DNA of 14,389 bases. It comes from JAUUZT01 sp964654015 (lineage in GTDB: Bacteria > Chloroflexota > Dehalococcoidia > GIF9 > AB-539-J10). The translations under genes were made by a program, and so were the position numbers. Below, piece by piece: positions 1 through 5,669 of this stretch. Below the pieces are notes generated by a model. The model ran no database searches. It was not told the origin of the DNA and saw only the letters and a program-made list of their open reading frames with translations. The DNA is taken from assembly GCA_964654015.1 (NCBI GenBank), contig CAZZHQ010000060.1, positions 1-14,389 of the forward strand, in the 5' to 3' direction. Each line of letters opens with the position of its first letter. Position 1 is the first letter of the stretch.

Positions 1-208
1 GGTCCATTCTCTTGCGTCGTCTGTCAGGAGCAACAGCTATCAAGTATATATCCCAGGTACCCTCGGTCAAGGGAGTAGGTCTGTAGCAGATATAGCCGGC
101 AGGTGTCAAGTTATCGTCAGTGACGAGAATATAATAACCCGGTCCAGCACTGTACTGCGAACACAGGTCAATTTTATTAAATACAAACGTCCTTTTTCTG
201 CCCTGGCC
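1..208 (-). pseudogene. GNAT N-acetyltransferase remnant, partial at window edge
   Basis: The reverse strand reads a GNAT-like core: a strand resembling GYYILVTDDN, then AGYICYRPTPLTEGTWDIYL, then IAVAPDRRRKRMD running off the window. This matches the GNAT (acetyl-CoA-dependent N-acetyltransferase) layout of beta4, the TPLTxGTWDxY segment and the start of the acetyl-CoA-binding loop. Two things look wrong. An in-frame TAA at 209-211 closes the frame on the N-terminal side, and no ATG, GTG or TTG lies between it and the conserved core. The acetyl-CoA loop, normally Q/R-x-x-G-x-G/A, reads R-R-R-K-R-M-D with its glycines replaced. A dispersed repeat copy (211-275) begins right at the truncation. 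I infer a decaying pseudogene; sequence beyond the left edge could change that. It lies downstream of, and in the same direction as, the YkgJ-like gene. Confidence 0.6.
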
Positions 209-210
209 TT

Positions 211-275
211 ATAAAGTATACCACTACTAACGCCGTACTCTGTTACCTTCCTGTAAAAGCTTCCCTTTTTTCATT
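211..275. repeat. dispersed repeat, copy A (about 65 bp)
   Basis: This stretch aligns with 3202-3265 in the same orientation. The shared blocks are ATAAAG, TACCACT, CTAACGC, TCTGT and TGTAAAAGCTTCC followed by a T-run. By hand alignment there are about 11 mismatches and one gap over 65 columns, roughly 80% identity. Weaker resemblance (ACGTCC, then C-rich sequence) extends some 20 bases to the left of both copies. The copy lies at the broken N-terminal side of the GNAT remnant. No terminal inverted repeats or target duplications are obvious. Its nature (small mobile repeat, or a duplicated regulatory segment) is unknown. Confidence 0.6.
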
Positions 276-360
276 TCCGAGTGTTTTCCCGTAACTTGTC
301 ATGCGCAGGAGTTCGTTGGCAAAAAGGTTGACAAGAAGGGAGTATTGATGTCAGGCCAGG

Positions 361-900
361 TTAGCTTCTACGACGGCTATGATTATTGGTCTGCCCGTAG
401 CCTAATCTTTTAGCTTTGTCAGTCCATCCACGTTCAGTCTTGAAAGGTATCCCTTTCTTACCAACGCCGTACGCCCATTCACACCGAAATTCTCTACATA
501 CTTTTGGTTTGGTAGCCTGGATTGTGCAGATATATTTGGAATGACTGACCTTCTTAATAAATGGGCAGTAGCTCGACTCTTCGCTGTCCCGTATGTCAAT
601 CCATAGGTCACCATAACCTTGCAGTGGAGGCACCGAAGCATATCGAAGGATATCCGGCCGTCCTTGACGTGTCCATCGTCTGTAGTCGCTAGGCTTCGTA
701 ATCAAGATAACAGGCGCCCGGCAACACCTACCGCACATGGAACATCTTGGTTTCTTTCTAAGTTTATTGGTCATCCCCACTGAATCATAGCAGTTATGGC
801 CCTCCAAACAAAGATAGGACAGTAAATATCCAAGTTGGGCAGCAGTACAATCCAGAATTTCTGTTTCCAAGTGAGGGATAGTATTCCCTGAGTGGCCCAA
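361..900 (-). CDS. YkgJ-family cysteine-cluster protein (UPF0153-like)
   Basis: The 179-residue frame contains the zinc/iron-chelating YkgJ (CxxCxxCC) signature. CSMCGRCC occupies residues 53-60, followed by CPFI near 112, C125, and KPKVCREFRC with C135 and C140. Eight cysteines with this spacing are typical of the family, whose members are thought to bind a metal or Fe-S cluster; the biochemical role is generally unknown. The start is uncertain. TTG at 900 gives the longest frame but has no visible Shine-Dalgarno. ATG at 774 (residue 43) would place the cluster about 10 residues from the N-terminus, as in short family members, but also lacks a well-spaced ribosome site. A plausible promoter lies at 953-981 on the same strand. 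Cytoplasmic; no signal peptide or membrane segment is seen. It is divergent from the radical SAM gene. Family call firm, start weak. Confidence 0.8.
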   Translation of the reverse strand: MGHSGNTIPHLETEILDCTAAQLGYLLSYLCLEGHNCYDSVGMTNKLRKKPRCSMCGRCCRAPVILITKPSDYRRWTRQGRPDILRYASVPPLQGYGDLWIDIRDSEESSYCPFIKKVSHSKYICTIQATKPKVCREFRCEWAYGVGKKGIPFKTERGWTDKAKRLGYGQTNNHSRRRS

Positions 901-952
901 TGGGGGTACTAACCGATATGTTTGTTACCTAGGATGGGAATTGGAGATAATA

Positions 953-981
953 TATATAGCTACACTAAATAAGTAACGCAA
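953..981 (-). promoter_or_regulatory. possible sigma70 promoter for the YkgJ-like gene
   Basis: On the minus strand TTGCGT (976-981) and TATATA (953-958) are separated by 17 bases and point toward the YkgJ-like gene. Both are partial matches to the -35 and -10 consensus. The AT-rich background makes chance matches likely, so this is tentative. Confidence 0.3.
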
Positions 982-1133
982 TATACTTTCCTTTATCGTC
1001 GTTTTACAATACGGCGAAATGCTATCCCGTCTGTGGTATTGATATCAATTCTCACCGTTGCATTAATGAAAGTGATACAATAATATATGAAAACAGTAAC
1101 TAGCTCTCTGACCTAGAGAGATGAGCAGACTAT

Positions 1134-2408
1134 ATGAAACTAAAACTGATTGTACCAACTACAAACTATAATTTAACAAATCTGAAGAAAGCTTTAACCC
1201 CACCACTCGGGATGGCAACGATCGCTGCTTTAACCCCACCGAATATTGACATTTCAATAACTGATGAGAACGTTACTATAGTTGATTTTAAGGAAGCAGT
1301 TGACTTAGTGGGTATAACAGTGCTGACTACAACTGCGCATCGTGCCTACGAGATAGCCGATACCTTCAGGGCACAAGGAGTGACCGTGATCCTAGGAGGT
1401 ATCCATGCTAGCATGCTACCTGATGAGGCAAGTCAGCATGCCGATGCCGTAGTTATTGGAGAAGCTGAGGGGATTTGGGGACATGTGATCGAGGATTTTA
1501 AAGCAAACAGACTGAAGAAAGTATACAGGCAACGTAAACGGCCCAGCCTGCATAACTTGCCAATGCCGCGGTGGGACTTGTTAACCGAGGGAGCATACTT
1601 CGTTAAAAATACAATATCGGCCACCAGAGGCTGTCCCTATTCCTGTTCTTTCTGCTCAGTTACCCCTTTCTTCGGTCATACCTATCGCTGCCGCCCTGTA
1701 GAAGAAATCCTCAGGGAGGTCAATACATTTAACAATAAGCAACCCATTTTTTTCGTTGACGATAACATCGTTGGTAACCCTAAATTCGCCAAGGAGCTCT
1801 TTAGTGCGCTTATCCTCTATAAAATCAAATGGTTTGGTCAAGCCTCAGTTACGATAGCTAAAGATGACGAACTCCTAGAACTGGCAGCTGCCAGCGGCTG
1901 CGTTGGGCTGCTCATCGGATTCGAGTCAATATCCCCGGCCAGTCTCGCAACAGTAGGCAAGAAAATAAATGTAGTAGCTGAATACCAGAATGTGATTAGA
2001 AAGATACACTCCCAAAAAATTAGTATCCACGGCTTTTTTATTGTTGGCCTCGACGGAGATACTGAAGAAGTTTTCATGCGCACCGTCCGTTTTGCTCAGA
2101 ATATGCGGCTTGAAAGCGCCGGGTTTGCATATCCTACACCGCTTCCTGGTACTGCTTTTTATGAGTCTCTTGACAAAGATGGGCGAATAATCACTAGGGA
2201 CTGGTCGAGATATGCTGATGAAATAACCTTTGAGCCAAAACTGATGTCACGAGAGGCATTAAACAGGGGACACGTGTGGGCTTCGCGGGAGTTCTTCAGA
2301 TTATCCTCGATTTGGAAGAGAATCGGCATTACACACCGTAATCTAGCCTGGCTTTGGGCGATTAACCTCGGTTGGCGAACCCACTATAAAAAGCGTTTCG
2401 CTAAATAG
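1134..2408 (+). CDS. B12-binding-domain radical SAM protein
   Basis: This 424-residue protein has the two-domain layout of cobalamin-binding-type radical SAM enzymes. Residues 1-140 form a Rossmann-like B12-binding-fold domain with VILGGIHASMLPDEA near 85-99 and VVIGEAEG near 106. The radical SAM core starts at RGCPYSCSFC, the CxxxCxxC that ligates the 4Fe-4S cluster (C167, C171, C174). FFVDDNIVGN near 206 and GFESIS near 262 are typical of the TIM-barrel part. The DxHxxG base-off cobalamin motif is not present, as is common in this class, so actual cobalamin use is not proven. The family performs methyl transfers, ring formations and other radical chemistry on lipids, tetrapyrroles and natural products; the substrate cannot be read here. 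ATG 1134 has only a weak ribosome site (GAG at 1123-1125), preceded by a small hairpin (1104-1120). Monocistronic, with a terminator at 2573. Confidence 0.9.
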   Translation: MKLKLIVPTTNYNLTNLKKALTPPLGMATIAALTPPNIDISITDENVTIVDFKEAVDLVGITVLTTTAHRAYEIADTFRAQGVTVILGGIHASMLPDEASQHADAVVIGEAEGIWGHVIEDFKANRLKKVYRQRKRPSLHNLPMPRWDLLTEGAYFVKNTISATRGCPYSCSFCSVTPFFGHTYRCRPVEEILREVNTFNNKQPIFFVDDNIVGNPKFAKELFSALILYKIKWFGQASVTIAKDDELLELAAASGCVGLLIGFESISPASLATVGKKINVVAEYQNVIRKIHSQKISIHGFFIVGLDGDTEEVFMRTVRFAQNMRLESAGFAYPTPLPGTAFYESLDKDGRIITRDWSRYADEITFEPKLMSREALNRGHVWASREFFRLSSIWKRIGITHRNLAWLWAINLGWRTHYKKRFAK

Positions 2409-2694
2409 CGGTCTATTAGTTCGAGCATAAAAAGGTACCATTTATTAAATTAGAGTTACCGGCAACAACGGCGGCTGCATAATCGCCAATCAAATGAGCG
2501 ATAATCAATTTGCAGAAAGGATGGTGAAAGCTCGTTCCAATCTCTTTCAGCAAATCTCAAGATTTGTTAACCGGGCTGCCTGAAGCCCTTTTTCTTGGGC
2601 TCATTACTCAATTCGAATAGAGTGTATCCCCCAATGGATATGTAATGGCTATCTGATGTACGGGATTAACACTATCAAGGTCTGGAGGGGCTAT
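2409..2694. other. intergenic stretch after the radical SAM gene
   Basis: There is no convincing gene here. It holds a 6-bp hairpin (CAAATC/GATTTG, 2551-2566) and an intrinsic terminator (2573-2593). A short open frame at 2494-2583 (29 codons, MSDNQFAERM...) ends in a TGA located between the terminator arms. It has no ribosome site, so I treat it as a chance frame or a decayed gene end. Confidence 0.5.
2573..2593 (+). terminator. intrinsic terminator downstream of the radical SAM gene
   Basis: GGGCT (2573-2577) and AGCCC (2584-2588) form a short GC-rich stem with a 6-base loop, followed directly by five T residues (2589-2593). A second GGGCT at 2597-2601 could pair with the same AGCCC and compete with this hairpin. 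The position about 165 bases after the radical SAM stop suits it as that unit's terminator. Confidence 0.55.
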
Positions 2695-2805
2695 ATGGTG
2701 GACACTTATTGTCTGCTTAGTGGCAGCTCGTTGGTTCGACAAAGGCCATGCAGTGGCTTTATAATAGCCTTAAATTTACACCGACGTTTACAAACCAACA
2801 TGTAG
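2695..2805 (+). CDS. candidate small ORF / leader peptide (36 aa)
   Basis: ATG at 2695 is preceded by a strong Shine-Dalgarno, GGAGG (2684-2688), with a 6-base spacer. The frame runs 36 codons (begins MVDTYCLLSGSSLVRQ) to TAG at 2803-2805. That stop overlaps the ribosome site (GGAGG, 2805-2809) of the next gene at 2815, an arrangement typical of translational coupling or a leader peptide. No family is recognised. It has two cysteines and is basic toward the C-terminus. Against it: a TATAAT at 2760-2765 inside the frame could be the real promoter of the next gene, leaving this frame untranscribed, and short frames with good ribosome sites arise by chance. Confidence 0.35.
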   Translation: MVDTYCLLSGSSLVRQRPCSGFIIALNLHRRLQTNM

Positions 2806-2814
2806 GAGGATCGT

Positions 2815-3165
2815 ATGACGACTGAAAATAAAGAGGAACAATCCATAAAGCCAGGTTATATCGATTTACTGAACAGTCCGGACTATTACCATCACATAGA
2901 AGCCACTACCAACAAGAAACAATTGAGGTTAGATAACGCAGATCATTTGATAATTACAGGTGTCAGCGTTAACAAAAGGAAACCTATAACGACAGTTCTG
3001 CACTGCATGATAGGCCAATCAGTAAAGTGTTGGGAAGAAAGGCATGAGTTTGTCATTAATACTTTACTAAATGAAGTACTTGCACTACGTCACATTGTGG
3101 GTCTTTACCGTGAAAGATACGGGCGACTCCCTGTTGTTAAGAAAGGCTCCTCTCTCCAATATTGA
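2815..3165 (+). CDS. hypothetical protein, 116 aa
   Basis: I do not recognise a family. ATG 2815 has an excellent ribosome site (GGAGG at 2805-2809, 5-base spacer), which makes the gene credible. The protein is soluble and basic, with a charged N-terminus (MTTENKEEQSIKPG), a tyrosine/histidine-rich patch (YYHHIE near 24-29), a probable beta-rich middle (HLIITGVSVNKRKPITTVLHC) and a C-terminal helix (HEFVINTLLNEVLALRHIV) ending in YRERYGRLP. Two cysteines (C64, C72) do not form a known metal motif. No membrane segment or signal peptide is seen. It may be co-translated with the small ORF immediately upstream. The second dispersed-repeat copy starts about 36 bases after its stop and an intrinsic terminator follows at 3330, so it is probably its own transcription unit. 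Confidence 0.7.
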   Translation: MTTENKEEQSIKPGYIDLLNSPDYYHHIEATTNKKQLRLDNADHLIITGVSVNKRKPITTVLHCMIGQSVKCWEERHEFVINTLLNEVLALRHIVGLYRERYGRLPVVKKGSSLQY

Positions 3166-3201
3166 CGTCCTACATTTGTCCTGCACCCCTGACCTGCTCC
3201 C

Positions 3202-3265
3202 ATAAAGGTTACCACTGCTAACGCAATATTCTGTCACTCCCCTGTAAAAGCTTCCTTTTTACATT
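3202..3265. repeat. dispersed repeat, copy B (about 64 bp)
   Basis: Same orientation as the copy at 211-275, with about 80% identity by hand alignment (shared TACCACT, CTAACGC, TCTGT, TGTAAAAGCTTCC and T-run). In this copy GTAAAAG, a CTTC loop and CTTTTTAC can form a weak hairpin with one bulged T. It lies just downstream of the 116-aa gene. Confidence 0.6.
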
Positions 3266-3329
3266 GACAGCCAATAAGCAGGGTTATAGTATAGGCCTAA
3301 AATAGGCTAGTATTGTATGATAGAATAGG

Positions 3330-3358
3330 GCACAGGCTAATGGTCTGTGCTGTTTTAT
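3330..3358 (+). terminator. intrinsic terminator after the 116-aa gene
   Basis: GCACAG (3330-3335) pairs perfectly with CTGTGC (3345-3350) around a 9-base loop. It is followed by TGTTTTATTT, giving a canonical stem plus U-rich tail. A smaller stem (GCCTA, AAA, TAGGC) lies about 20 bases upstream. It would end transcription of the 2815-3165 gene before the DUF362 gene. Confidence 0.7.
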
Positions 3359-3393
3359 TTAGGCTACATGAACCTTGGCAATACCTTTTTAGG

Positions 3394-3399
3394 TATAAT
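3394..3399 (+). promoter_or_regulatory. possible -10 element upstream of the DUF362 gene
   Basis: A perfect TATAAT lies 51 bases before ATG 3451 and after the terminator, where a promoter is expected. TTGGCA at 3375-3380 is a good -35 sequence, but the 13-base spacing is too short for a normal sigma70 promoter, so the -35 is unresolved. Confidence 0.35.
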
Positions 3400-3450
3400 T
3401 ACTTGGATTTCTAATTAAGCGGTGTAGCAGTGGATGGTCTTGAAGGCAAA

Positions 3451-4353
3451 ATGAAATCAAAAGTTGCGCTGACCAGAGGTGGTAATCGGTCACAGAATAT
3501 TGATACATCCTTACGGCTAATTGGGGACGAAATTGACCTTAAGGGTAAAAAGAACCTGCTCATCAATGTAAACTTAACCTCAACTAGTAAGCAACTAGCG
3601 GCGACTCACGTTGATGCAATGCGTCCTTTACTTCAATTTCTGAGGGAGCGCTATGACGGTAAGATTACCGTCGGAGAGTCAGCATCCGGATCGGCGCGTG
3701 CCGGATATGAAAGATTCGGATATCTGAACCTAGTAAAGGAATTTGGGGTTGAGTTGATTGACCTTAATAAGGGTGCCTGGGAGCTTATTGATCTATACGA
3801 TTCGGCGCTGCACCCAATAAAACTGCACTTCTCAAGACAAGTAATTGACAGCGATTACCGTATTGCCATTGGACCAGCCAAAACACATGATACTGTCGTT
3901 GTCACACTATCCATCAAGAATCTGGCTATGGGGAGTCTAAGCAACACCCACGGAGACAAACAGAAGATGCACCAAGGCTACCCCGTCCATAATCTGGACC
4001 TTTACCTTTTAGCTGCAGCGTACCCACCACATCTCAGTATAATTGACGGTTTCATTGGCATGGAGGGTAATGGTCCTGTCTTTGGAGACCCGGTTGAGTG
4101 GGGAGTTGTGGTTACCAGCTGTGACCCTGTGGCTGCTGATTGCTTAGCAGCACAGCTCATGGGCTTTGAAGTATCAGACATAGGGTATCTGTGGTATTGC
4201 CAGAGGAAAGGGCTTGGTGTCAGTGATATGCGTGATATGGATATTCTGGGAGCAAATCCAAAGGACTGCTACCATAGATTTCAACCTCATTCAACCTACG
4301 AAGAGCAGAAGTACTGGCGTGACGAGAATATTAGCAAGATACTGAAGATTTGA
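3451..4353 (+). CDS. DUF362 domain-containing protein
   Basis: A 300-residue DUF362 protein. The family opening VALTRGGNRSQNID is followed by GKKNLLINVNLTS near 30, KITVGESASG near 70, and a conserved block with IGPAKTHDTVVVTLSIKNL, GSLSNTHGDKQKMHQG and LSIIDGFIGMEGNGPVFGDP. The last of these is the hallmark D-G-x-x-G-M-E-G-x-G-P motif. A C-terminal part with SCDPVAADCLAAQLMGF follows. DUF362 proteins are uncharacterised and often carry a 4Fe-4S ferredoxin domain; none is present here. I chose ATG 3451, with GAAGG a few bases upstream, rather than GTG 3430, because it opens directly on the family's usual N-terminus. Oddity: just past the TGA (4351-4353) the +1 frame continues with protein-like sequence to 4420, suggesting a recent frameshift that shortens the C-terminus. 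Cytoplasmic; no membrane segment. Confidence 0.85.
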   Translation: MKSKVALTRGGNRSQNIDTSLRLIGDEIDLKGKKNLLINVNLTSTSKQLAATHVDAMRPLLQFLRERYDGKITVGESASGSARAGYERFGYLNLVKEFGVELIDLNKGAWELIDLYDSALHPIKLHFSRQVIDSDYRIAIGPAKTHDTVVVTLSIKNLAMGSLSNTHGDKQKMHQGYPVHNLDLYLLAAAYPPHLSIIDGFIGMEGNGPVFGDPVEWGVVVTSCDPVAADCLAAQLMGFEVSDIGYLWYCQRKGLGVSDMRDMDILGANPKDCYHRFQPHSTYEEQKYWRDENISKILKI

Positions 4354-4420
4354 TGAAGAGATTGACGATGTCATAGAACAGCACAGCGGTTGGCCCGAGG
4401 CATTTGTGGGGAATAAGTAA
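4346..4420 (+). pseudogene. out-of-frame C-terminal extension of the DUF362 gene
   Basis: In the frame one base ahead of the DUF362 gene, 4346-4420 reads R-F-D-E-E-I-D-D-V-I followed by EQHSGWPEAFVGNK and TAA. It starts exactly where the gene's own frame ends (ILKI, stop). The acidic helix and W-P-E-A-F ending look coding. There is no start codon or ribosome site of its own. I infer a former C-terminus cut off by an indel near 4345-4350. A chance frame of 24 codons cannot be excluded. Confidence 0.4.
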
Positions 4421-4758
4421 GACAGCAACCCTTAATGTTTAATGCTATTAGGAGCATTATAAGATACCCCGCTCGTAGAAGGAAATACAGGGTAGGGTAA
4501 AAACATGACATTCAGAGGTAAGGAAAAACGCAGATATAAAACTCTGAAAGACTCGGGTACTAATCTATTCAGTATTGCTGCCAGGCAGGTCATCCGGTTT
4601 GTATTCTAAAATATTCCTTCGATAAAACTACATTAGTTCTTTGCGCAGGCCAACTAAGGAATACTAAAAATAGAGCCAATATTTCAGAAAACAAAAGCAG
4701 CCGTTTGGTTGCCTGAAGATACCGCTAAAGAAGGAATGAGTGATATTAGAGTGTAATT
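4421..4758. other. AT-rich intergenic stretch with hairpins
   Basis: No firm gene is seen. A 7-bp hairpin (TAATGCT/AGCATTA, 4440-4459) lies just after the DUF362 remnant without a T-run. A 34-codon frame runs from ATG 4505 to TAA 4607-4609 (begins MTFRGKEKRRYKTLK, very basic), with only a weak ribosome site (AGGG). TATTCCTT (4612-4619) can pair with AAGGAATA (4656-4663), extended by AGTT/AACT inside, giving a bulged stem-loop. Confidence 0.4.
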
Positions 4759-4774
4759 TGTATAATATTATACA
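4759..4774. promoter_or_regulatory. perfect 16-bp palindrome, candidate operator
   Basis: TGTATAATATTATACA reads identically on both strands and ends 13 bases before the -35 box of the strong promoter at 4788. Size, symmetry and position suit the binding site of a dimeric transcription factor. The half-sites resemble those of Fur/PerR-type boxes (TATAAT facing ATTATA) and TGTA-N8-TACA operators, but the regulator is unknown. AT-rich palindromes can arise by chance. Confidence 0.45.
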
Positions 4775-4787
4775 TTTTGTGGAAGTA

Positions 4788-4817
4788 TTGACATATTTAT
4801 ATTTTCCTGATTATAAT
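4788..4817 (+). promoter_or_regulatory. strong sigma70-type promoter of the methyltransferase/GH3/kinase operon
   Basis: TTGACA (4788-4793) and TATAAT (4812-4817), both perfect consensus hexamers, are 18 bases apart. Transcription should begin near 4824, leaving about 120 bases of leader before ATG 4948. It is the only strong promoter I see ahead of the plus-strand run reaching the right edge. Confidence 0.7.
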
Positions 4818-4867
4818 TACCGAACAACATAAAATATCTAGCTTGGAAACGGAGAGTCGATATACGA

Positions 4868-4930
4868 ATGCGACAAATTTTTCATAAGCTTCGTAGATCA
4901 CTACATCGAAAGTATGGTGAAGAACTTTGA
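4868..4930 (+). CDS. candidate upstream short ORF (20 aa)
   Basis: Inside the predicted leader, ATG 4868 opens a 20-codon, strongly basic frame (MRQIFHKLRRSLHRKYGEE...) ending at TGA 4928-4930, five bases before the ribosome site (AGGAG, 4935-4939) of the methyltransferase gene. A purine-rich GGAGAG lies upstream but about 11 bases from the ATG, longer than ideal. It could be a regulatory leader peptide or chance. Confidence 0.25.
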   Translation: MRQIFHKLRRSLHRKYGEEL

Positions 4931-4947
4931 CTTTAGGAGCTAGACTG

Positions 4948-5649
4948 ATGAAGGCCTATTTTAATTATGCCTATAACCCGGTTTATGATTCTATCACCGG
5001 CCGGCTCAGCTGTTACCGTAAGCTGCAGGAGAGGTGCGTCGGGAAACTTGAGCTTAAGGACAAGGATAGGGTCCTGTGCCTGGGTGTTGGTACCGGAAAT
5101 GAAATATTTCACATTCTTAAGATGAACAGTAATGTTGACATAACAGGTGTTGATTATTCGTTTAGGGCACTGCGCAAAGCACAAAAGAAGGCGCTGGCCC
5201 GGGGTAAAGAGATCGAGGTTTTTACGATGGATGCCCGACGATTGGACTTTACCGATAGTAGCTTCGATGAGGTAGTGTGCATTCATGTCATGGACTTTAT
5301 CACCGAAAATGAGAGGGTTACCAACGAGATTCTGAGGGTGCTGAAAAGCGGAGGGCAATTCGTAATAACCTATCCCTCAAAAAAAGAAGGCATGAGCCTG
5401 GGATTTAACCTGTTTAAAGACATCGTCCGTAATAATCCCGATGCAGGAAAGCCTAGGGTAGTAGCCTTTTTGAAGTCCTTATGGCAGATGCTGGTCGGGA
5501 CCGTATACCTGCCACTTTTTCTACGACCGAAGAAAAGGTCTTATTCACCTGACGGGCTACTGACGATGATGTCTGAGCTATCAGTAGGAGAACTTCAGAT
5601 AGAAGCGGACCCCATATACCAAGATTACATAGTCTACGGAAGAAAGTAG
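4948..5649 (+). CDS. class I SAM-dependent methyltransferase
   Basis: A 233-residue class I methyltransferase of the UbiE/type 11 kind. Motif I, VLCLGVGTGNE (42-52), binds S-adenosylmethionine. Acidic D69 in DITGVDY contacts the ribose, FTMDARRLDF (92-101) is the adenine-contacting region, FDEVVCIHVMDF (106-117) follows, and LRVLKSGGQFVITYPS is the post-motif strand. The C-terminal 80 residues (NLFKDIVRNNPD onward) are a variable cap that should set the substrate, which I cannot name. I chose ATG 4948 because AGGAG (4935-4939) is 8 bases upstream; TTG 4927 would lie upstream of that site. It is first in the operon and 20 bases from the GH3 gene, so it may methylate the GH3 substrate or product. 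Soluble; no membrane segment. Confidence 0.88.
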   Translation: MKAYFNYAYNPVYDSITGRLSCYRKLQERCVGKLELKDKDRVLCLGVGTGNEIFHILKMNSNVDITGVDYSFRALRKAQKKALARGKEIEVFTMDARRLDFTDSSFDEVVCIHVMDFITENERVTNEILRVLKSGGQFVITYPSKKEGMSLGFNLFKDIVRNNPDAGKPRVVAFLKSLWQMLVGTVYLPLFLRPKKRSYSPDGLLTMMSELSVGELQIEADPIYQDYIVYGRK

Positions 5650-5669
5650 AGACTAATGGAGGAAAAAGA

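Noticed and set aside
348..413. 21-codon frame with a purine-rich upstream site on the plus strand
   Set aside because: It runs into the opposite strand of the YkgJ-like gene and has no recognisable product; likely chance.
402..641. Open frame of 79 codons on the minus strand
   Set aside because: It lies inside the YkgJ-like gene in another frame on the same strand and shows no family motif; the cysteine cluster in the overlapping frame is convincing.
1075..1098. TAATAT with TTGCAT 17 bases upstream as a promoter of the radical SAM gene
   Set aside because: Both boxes match consensus poorly (3 or 4 of 6) in AT-rich DNA; not distinguishable from background.
2494..2583. 29-codon frame (MSDNQFAERM...) between the radical SAM gene and the small ORF
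   Set aside because: No ribosome site, and its stop lies within the terminator hairpin; probably chance or an old gene end.
4505..4609. 34-codon basic frame starting MTFRGKEK
   Set aside because: Only a weak ribosome site and upstream of the strong promoter; not enough to call a gene.
4933..5358. Open frame of 141 codons on the minus strand
   Set aside because: Antisense to the methyltransferase gene, whose SAM motifs are clear; the antisense product has no recognisable feature.
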